From contig CAYOYK010000084.1 in assembly GCA_964408185.1 (NCBI GenBank), positions 1 to 9,281 of the forward strand: a stretch of DNA of 9,281 bases. Reading direction: 5' to 3'. Shown here piece by piece: positions 5,952 to 9,281 of the stretch. The DNA is from CAYOYK01 sp964408185 (GTDB lineage Bacteria; Bacillota; Clostridia; Christensenellales; Aristaeellaceae). Under the pieces are notes generated by a model. That model was given only the letters and a program-made list of their open reading frames with translations, was not told the DNA's origin and searched no databases. Position 1 is the first letter of the stretch, and the number at the start of each line of letters is the position of its first letter. The position numbers were made by a program, and so were the translations under genes.

Positions 5952-6467
5952 ATGAACGTAGTGCTGGTCAACCCGGAGATCCCGCAAAACACAGGCAACA
6001 TCGCGCGCACCTGCGCGGCGACCGGTACGATGCTGCATCTGGTCAAGCCGCTGGGCTTCTCGCTGGACGATCGATACATGCGCCGCGCCGGGCTGGACTA
6101 CTGGCATTTGATGCAGTACCGCGTGTATGAGGATTTTGGCGAGCTGCTGCGCGCGTATCCCGGCGCGGTGATGCACTACCTGTCCACCAAGGCCGCCCGA
6201 TCCTATACCGAGGCGACCTACGGCCCGGACGATTTTATCGTGTTTGGGTGCGAGACGCGCGGCCTGCCGGAGACGCTGCTCGCGCGCGCGTACGGCCAAA
6301 GCGTCCGCATCCCCATGCGGGCGGACGCGCGCAGCCTGAACCTGTCCAATTCCGTAGCGATTGTGCTGTACGAGGCGCTGCGCGGGCAGGGCTTTCCCGG
6401 CCTGCAAGCGCAGGGCGCGCTCACGGGACGGCAGGAGCCGGACTCGCCTTGGCTGGACTATGTATAG
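5952..6467 (+). CDS. trmL: tRNA (cytidine/uridine-34 2'-O)-methyltransferase, SPOUT family
   Basis: Methylates the 2'-OH of the wobble nucleotide 34 in tRNA-Leu isoacceptors using S-adenosylmethionine; cytoplasmic. The 171 residues carry the SPOUT trefoil-knot motifs of the TrmL/YibK group: NPEIPQNTGNIARTC (7-21), FGCETRGLP (98-106) and IPM followed by RSLNLSNSVAIVLYEALR (127-144). Length is close to the family's minimal size, with no extra RNA-binding domain. The start ATG 5952 is fixed by MNVVLVNPEIPQNTGN, which begins these proteins. Its ribosome binding site is modest (GCGAGG 8 bases upstream, AGGAAGG 13 bases upstream). It is the first gene of a plus-strand group, 26 bases before the next start. 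Specificity for tRNA-Leu is assumed from the family and is not visible in the sequence. Confidence 0.95.
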   Translation: MNVVLVNPEIPQNTGNIARTCAATGTMLHLVKPLGFSLDDRYMRRAGLDYWHLMQYRVYEDFGELLRAYPGAVMHYLSTKAARSYTEATYGPDDFIVFGCETRGLPETLLARAYGQSVRIPMRADARSLNLSNSVAIVLYEALRGQGFPGLQAQGALTGRQEPDSPWLDYV

Positions 6468-6493
6468 GCTGCCGATAGAGCGGAGGGAGCATA

Positions 6494-6988
6494 TTGAGAC
6501 GCAACCATGACGAGGAGCCCTTCTACGAGGAGGAGCTGCCTACCCGGCGGTACATACCGGCGGAGGAGCCTGACGACTCGCCCTATCGCATCGAGGCGGA
6601 GGATGGCGAGCCATACGAGAACGCGGACGAAAACGCCCCCTATCCGGGCGGGAACGCCCCCTATGACGACGGGAACGCCCCCTATGCGAGCGGAAACGCG
6701 CCTTATGCGGATGGCAACGCGCCGTATCCGGGCGACGAGCCATACGATCAGTACGGCGGCTCGCCAGACGACGCGTATGACGGGTATGAGGACGAGTATA
6801 CCGACGAGGATATTGAGCAGGAGTCCGCGCACAGAATGCGCGTGGCCATGAGCGCGCTTGACGTATTCGGCGTGGTGGCGGGCTGCGTGTGCATCTTTGT
6901 GCTGGTGTCGCTGCTGATCAGCCTGTTCAACTGGCTGATCGCGGACGTCACGCACGGGCTGAGCCTTTTTGGGATGACGCTGCAATAA
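6494..6988 (+). CDS. Acidic tandem-repeat single-pass membrane protein, function unknown
   Basis: I do not recognise this 164-residue protein. Residues 1-113 are hydrophilic and strongly acidic, rich in Asp, Glu, Tyr, Pro and Gly, and probably disordered. Residues 47-81 are five 7-residue repeats of the pattern NAPYxxG. A basic patch (His113, Arg115, Arg117) precedes one hydrophobic segment, about 122-150, and a short tail. By the positive-inside rule the acidic region would be cytoplasmic and the tail outside. The start is TTG 6494, placed 6 bases after GGAGGG. There is no ATG in frame until the membrane region, so TTG is well supported. It lies between trmL and the UDG gene with short gaps on both sides, indicating one operon. 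It could be a membrane-tethered scaffold, but that is speculation. The coding call is strong because of the ribosome binding site, spacing and clear domain structure. Confidence 0.82.
   Translation: MRRNHDEEPFYEEELPTRRYIPAEEPDDSPYRIEAEDGEPYENADENAPYPGGNAPYDDGNAPYASGNAPYADGNAPYPGDEPYDQYGGSPDDAYDGYEDEYTDEDIEQESAHRMRVAMSALDVFGVVAGCVCIFVLVSLLISLFNWLIADVTHGLSLFGMTLQ
6632..6736 (+). repeat. In-frame 21-bp tandem repeat, 5 copies
   Basis: Five consecutive 21-bp units, each encoding Asn-Ala-Pro-Tyr plus three variable residues (PGG, DDG, ASG, ADG, PGD). Units 1-3 begin with the identical 12-mer AACGCCCCCTAT. Units 4 and 5 differ from it only at synonymous positions. The near-identity of the first three suggests recent expansion; the synonymous changes in the last two suggest selection for the peptide. 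Copy number could vary between strains without shifting the frame. Confidence 0.92.
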
Positions 6989-7007
6989 TAAGCAAGGAGC
7001 GACGCGC

Positions 7008-7613
7008 ATGCGCTTGACGTGGGAAGGCTTGGAGCAGACCGTTCACGAGTGCGCGGCATGCGCGCTGGGCGACGGCTGCATCCAAAAGGTGCCCGGACAG
7101 GGCGATCATGCTTCGCCGCTGATGCTCATCGGCGAGGGCCCCGGCGAGCAGGAGGATAAGCAGGGCCTTGCGTTTGTGGGGCCTGCCGGGCAGCTGCTCA
7201 CCAAAATGCTGTCCGCAATCGGCCTGCCCCGCGAGCGTGTGTACATATGCAATGTAGTCAAATGCCGCCCGCCGAAAAACCGCGTGCCGCTGCCGGAGGA
7301 GGCCGACGCGTGCCTGCCGCTGCTGCGCGCGCAGGTGGCGCTGGTGCGGCCCAAGGTGATCCTGCTGCTGGGCTCCACGGCCGTGCGCAGCGTGCTGGGC
7401 GATAGCAGCCGCATCACGCGCTGTCACGGGCAATGGCTGAAAAAAAAGGACGTATGGATCACCGCGACGTTCCACCCCTCTGCGCTGCTGCGGGACGAGA
7501 GCAAAAAGCGCCTTGCGTGGGACGATTTGAAGGGCCTCAAGGCCAAGCTGATTGAGCTTGGGCTGTACGCGGATCTGTACGCGCAGCCCGATGAAGGAGC
7601 GTCCCATGCCTGA
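7008..7613 (+). CDS. Uracil-DNA glycosylase, family 4 (Fe-S type)
   Basis: Removes uracil from DNA at the start of base excision repair. The 201 residues contain the family 4 active-site motif GEGPGEQED (42-50) followed by GLAFVGPAGQLL, and the second motif HPSALLRDESK with His156. Four cysteines sit where the [4Fe-4S] ligands are expected: Cys15 and Cys18 (CAAC), Cys86 (VKCRPPKNR) and Cys102 (DACLPLL). All required elements are therefore present. ATG 7008 is preceded by AAGGAG at a spacing of 9. The gene starts 19 bases after the repeat-protein stop, and its own end overlaps the next gene, a paralogue, by 8 bases. I leave the symbol blank because naming of family 4 enzymes varies. Confidence 0.95.
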   Translation: MRLTWEGLEQTVHECAACALGDGCIQKVPGQGDHASPLMLIGEGPGEQEDKQGLAFVGPAGQLLTKMLSAIGLPRERVYICNVVKCRPPKNRVPLPEEADACLPLLRAQVALVRPKVILLLGSTAVRSVLGDSSRITRCHGQWLKKKDVWITATFHPSALLRDESKKRLAWDDLKGLKAKLIELGLYADLYAQPDEGASHA

Positions 7614-8223
7614 AGCTTCCCTGTCCCGCCTGCAAACGGAATGCGCCGCTTTTTTTGATTCCCTCTGGACGGGCGAGAAGCGCCCGCTTGTCTTTGGCGC
7701 GGGCAAGGAGGACGAGCCCGTGCTTCTGCTCATCGGCGAAGCGCCCGGACAGCAGGAGGCGCTGCAGGGCAAGCCCTTTGTGGGCAAGGCCGGCCGCAAC
7801 CTGAGCCTCTTTTTGGAGACCCTCGGCTTGACGCGGGACGAGATTTACATTACCAACGCGGTCAAGCTGCATCCCACGCGCATGAGCAAGGCCGGGCGGC
7901 TTGTCAACCGTACGCCCACGCGCGAGGAACGCAAGCTCTTTCAGCCGTGGCTGATGCGGGAGATCGCGCTGATTCGCCCGCATGCGCTGGTCACGCTGGG
8001 CAACGTGCCGCTGCAGGCGTTCTGCCCGCTTACGGTGGGGGAGGCGCACGGCGCGTGGCGGCAGGCGGTCGTCGCGCCGCCGGACGGGCCCGCCCTTACG
8101 CTGCCGCTGTACCCGCTGTATCATCCGGCCGCCATCCTCTACAACCGCTCGCTCACCGAGACATACGGGCAGGATCTGCTGCACCTGCGGGATTCGCTGC
8201 GTTTATCGGGCGCTGACACCTGA
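7606..8223 (+). CDS. Uracil-DNA-glycosylase-like protein lacking Fe-S cysteines
   Basis: A 205-residue member of the UDG superfamily closest to family 4. It keeps GEAPGQQEA (44-52), GKPFVGKAG (55-63), ITNAVKLHP (82-90) and YHPAAILYNR (172-181). It has lost the iron-sulfur ligands: the position of Cys86 in the upstream paralogue is Leu88, that of Cys102 is Phe112, and there is no CxxC near the N-terminus (only Cys13). The Asp ending the first motif (GEQED upstream) is Ala here. It lacks the KRRIH loop that marks UdgX. It may be an active variant glycosylase, a different base specificity, or a partner of the first enzyme. I chose ATG 7606, with AAGGAG 6 bases upstream, over the longer frame from 7552, which lies inside the upstream gene. 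The 8-base overlap implies translational coupling. It is the last gene of the group; I see no clear terminator after it. Confidence 0.85.
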   Translation: MPEASLSRLQTECAAFFDSLWTGEKRPLVFGAGKEDEPVLLLIGEAPGQQEALQGKPFVGKAGRNLSLFLETLGLTRDEIYITNAVKLHPTRMSKAGRLVNRTPTREERKLFQPWLMREIALIRPHALVTLGNVPLQAFCPLTVGEAHGAWRQAVVAPPDGPALTLPLYPLYHPAAILYNRSLTETYGQDLLHLRDSLRLSGADT

Positions 8224-8255
8224 GCCGCCAAAATGTATGGTTGGAGCATCGGGGC

Positions 8256-8284
8256 GGGACAGACGCGCCCGCGCGTGCTACAAT
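8256..8284 (+). promoter_or_regulatory. Promoter for nfeD-floA
   Basis: GGGACA (8256-8261, 4 of 6), a 17-base spacer and TACAAT (8279-8284) preceded by TGC, an extended -10. Predicted transcription start is near 8291, about 22 bases before the ATG at 8313. Confidence 0.65.
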
Positions 8285-8312
8285 GCGCCTATACGGACTG
8301 GGAGGGGATTGA

Positions 8313-8822
8313 ATGCTGGAATTTCTGCTGGAAAACCTGCCGATTTTGATTTGCTTTTTCGTAGGCGTGGGCCTGCTGGTGCTGGAGGTGTTTTTGCCGG
8401 GCTTCGGCGTGCCGGGCATTACCGGCATCGCCTTGGAGGTTGCCGCGATTGTGCTCATTTACATTCGTCACGGCGCGCTGGCCGCGCTGGGCATGACGGT
8501 GCTGGTGCTCGCCTTGGTGGCGCTGTCCATATCGCTGTCGCTGCGGTCGGTTACAAAGGGCAAGCTCTCCAAATCGCCGATCATCCTCACAGATAGCGAG
8601 AGCAGCGCCGATGGCTATACCGCTACGCGCGATATGGAGGTCTTTCTTGGCAGGGAGGGCGTGACCACCACCGTGCTGCGGCCCTCCGGCATGGCTGAGT
8701 TTGACGGCGTGAAGCTCAACGTGGTTTCCGACGGCGAGTACATCGCCAAGGACGTCCCCGTGCGGGTGGATCACGTGGACGGCCCGCGCATTGTGGTATG
8801 CAAGATGAAAACGGAAGCATAA
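8313..8822 (+). CDS. NfeD-family membrane protein (short form)
   Basis: A 169-residue membrane protein of the NfeD group, which accompanies flotillins and SPFH proteins and is thought to help organise membrane microdomains. Three hydrophobic segments are visible (about 10-28, 33-51 and 57-77), with the family pattern EVFLPGFGVPGI (25-36) between the first two. After a linker, residues about 108-165 form the small beta-rich OB-fold domain (GREGVTTTVLRPSG, VVSDGEYIAKDVPVRV), expected on the cytoplasmic side. It lacks the ClpP-like protease domain of the long NfeD form, so it is the short type. ATG 8313 follows GGGAGGGG at good spacing. floA starts 42 bases downstream, which is the standard partner arrangement and supports the call. 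Confidence 0.9.
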   Translation: MLEFLLENLPILICFFVGVGLLVLEVFLPGFGVPGITGIALEVAAIVLIYIRHGALAALGMTVLVLALVALSISLSLRSVTKGKLSKSPIILTDSESSADGYTATRDMEVFLGREGVTTTVLRPSGMAEFDGVKLNVVSDGEYIAKDVPVRVDHVDGPRIVVCKMKTEA

Positions 8823-8836
8823 GCCAATACTGGCTT
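8821..8836 (+). other. Small hairpin between nfeD and floA
   Basis: AAGCCA (8821-8826), ATAC, TGGCTT (8831-8836) is a perfect 6-bp stem starting inside the nfeD stop codon. No T-tract follows, so it is not a convincing terminator. It may set the relative expression or stability of the two cistrons. Confidence 0.35.
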
Positions 8837-8864
8837 TGCAGATAGTTGGGTAAGGAGGATTGCT

Positions 8865-9281
8865 ATGGCTTCTTCTGTGATAACAATTGCGGTCATCATC
8901 ATTGTGGCAATTATTCTGGTGGCGGTTTTCCTGCGCTTTGTGCCGGTTGGCCTGTGGATTACCTCGCTGGCCGCCGGCGTGCACATCAGCATCGGCTCGC
9001 TGATCGGCATGCGCCTGCGCCGCATCCAGCCCAAGCGGCTTGTCGAGCCGCTGATCAAGGCCCGGAAGGCCGGCTTGGACGTGACACTCAGCAAGCTGGA
9101 AACGCACTACCTTGCGGGCGGCAATGTCGATCGCGTCATCAACGCGCTCATCGCCGCGCAGCGCTCCAATATCGAGATGCCCTTTGAGAAGGCCTCCGCG
9201 ATTGACCTCGCGGGCCGCGATGTGCTGCAGGCCGTGCAGATGAGCGTCACCCCCAAGGTCATCGAGACCCCCGTAGTCGCC
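8865..9281 (+). CDS. floA: Flotillin-like protein FloA, 5' part (runs off the window)
   Basis: Flotillin-like scaffold of functional membrane microdomains in Gram-positive bacteria. The 139 visible residues are open to the last base, and the full family length is about 330, so the C-terminal part lies outside. The protein opens with a hydrophobic membrane-inserting segment (about 4-25) and FLRFVPVGLWITSLAAGV. It then shows the FloA-specific GSLIGMRLRRI and the start of the SPFH domain (KARKAGLDVTLSKLETHYLA, GGNVDRVINALIAAQ, AIDLAGRDVLQAVQMSV). ATG 8865 is preceded by AAGGAGG with a 6-base spacer. Co-transcription with nfeD is expected: they are 42 bases apart, with one promoter upstream. Confidence 0.95.
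   Translation, partial: MASSVITIAVIIIVAIILVAVFLRFVPVGLWITSLAAGVHISIGSLIGMRLRRIQPKRLVEPLIKARKAGLDVTLSKLETHYLAGGNVDRVINALIAAQRSNIEMPFEKASAIDLAGRDVLQAVQMSVTPKVIETPVVA

Overview
The window is visibly GC-rich and looks like a chromosomal segment of a Gram-positive, Firmicutes-type bacterium, most likely a high-GC member of the Clostridia. The clues are strong AGGAGG-type ribosome binding sites, a transketolase split into two subunits, a BTAD-type regulator of a style I associate with Clostridia, a short NfeD next to FloA, and TTG starts on two genes. No phage, transposon, CRISPR, tRNA or rRNA sequence was seen. The genus cannot be named from sequence alone.

Layout. Minus strand, 94-2717: a probable operon read right to left. 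It encodes a BTAD-type regulator with a degenerate GGDEF-like C-terminus, an exported C39-like cysteine-peptidase-fold protein whose start overlaps the regulator's stop, and a thioredoxin followed by a strong terminator. Plus strand, 2950-4683: the two transketolase subunits, divergent from the regulator, with a promoter carrying two dyad symmetries and a good intrinsic terminator after the second gene. Plus strand, 4792-5511: a single XRE/S24-like regulator with its own promoter. At 5512-5951 lies a 440-base gap with hairpins, an imperfect 34-35 bp tandem repeat, a promoter and a structured leader. Plus strand, 5952-8223: a tightly packed group of trmL, an acidic tandem-repeat single-pass membrane protein, and two uracil-DNA-glycosylase-superfamily genes that overlap by 8 bp. 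Plus strand, 8313 to the window end: nfeD and the first 139 codons of floA.

How the genes work together. TktN and TktC together form one pentose-phosphate enzyme. NfeD and FloA form a known membrane-microdomain pair. TrmL modifies the tRNA wobble base, and the first UDG is a standard family 4 repair enzyme. The second UDG-like protein has lost the iron-sulfur cysteines. The regulator, exported peptidase-like protein and thioredoxin are linked by position only.

The window is mostly ordinary housekeeping sequence. I see no convincing new multi-gene system. The best leads are the UDG-like tandem pair, the XRE/S24 protein that appears unable to self-cleave, the regulator/peptidase-like coupling, and the architecture of the control regions.
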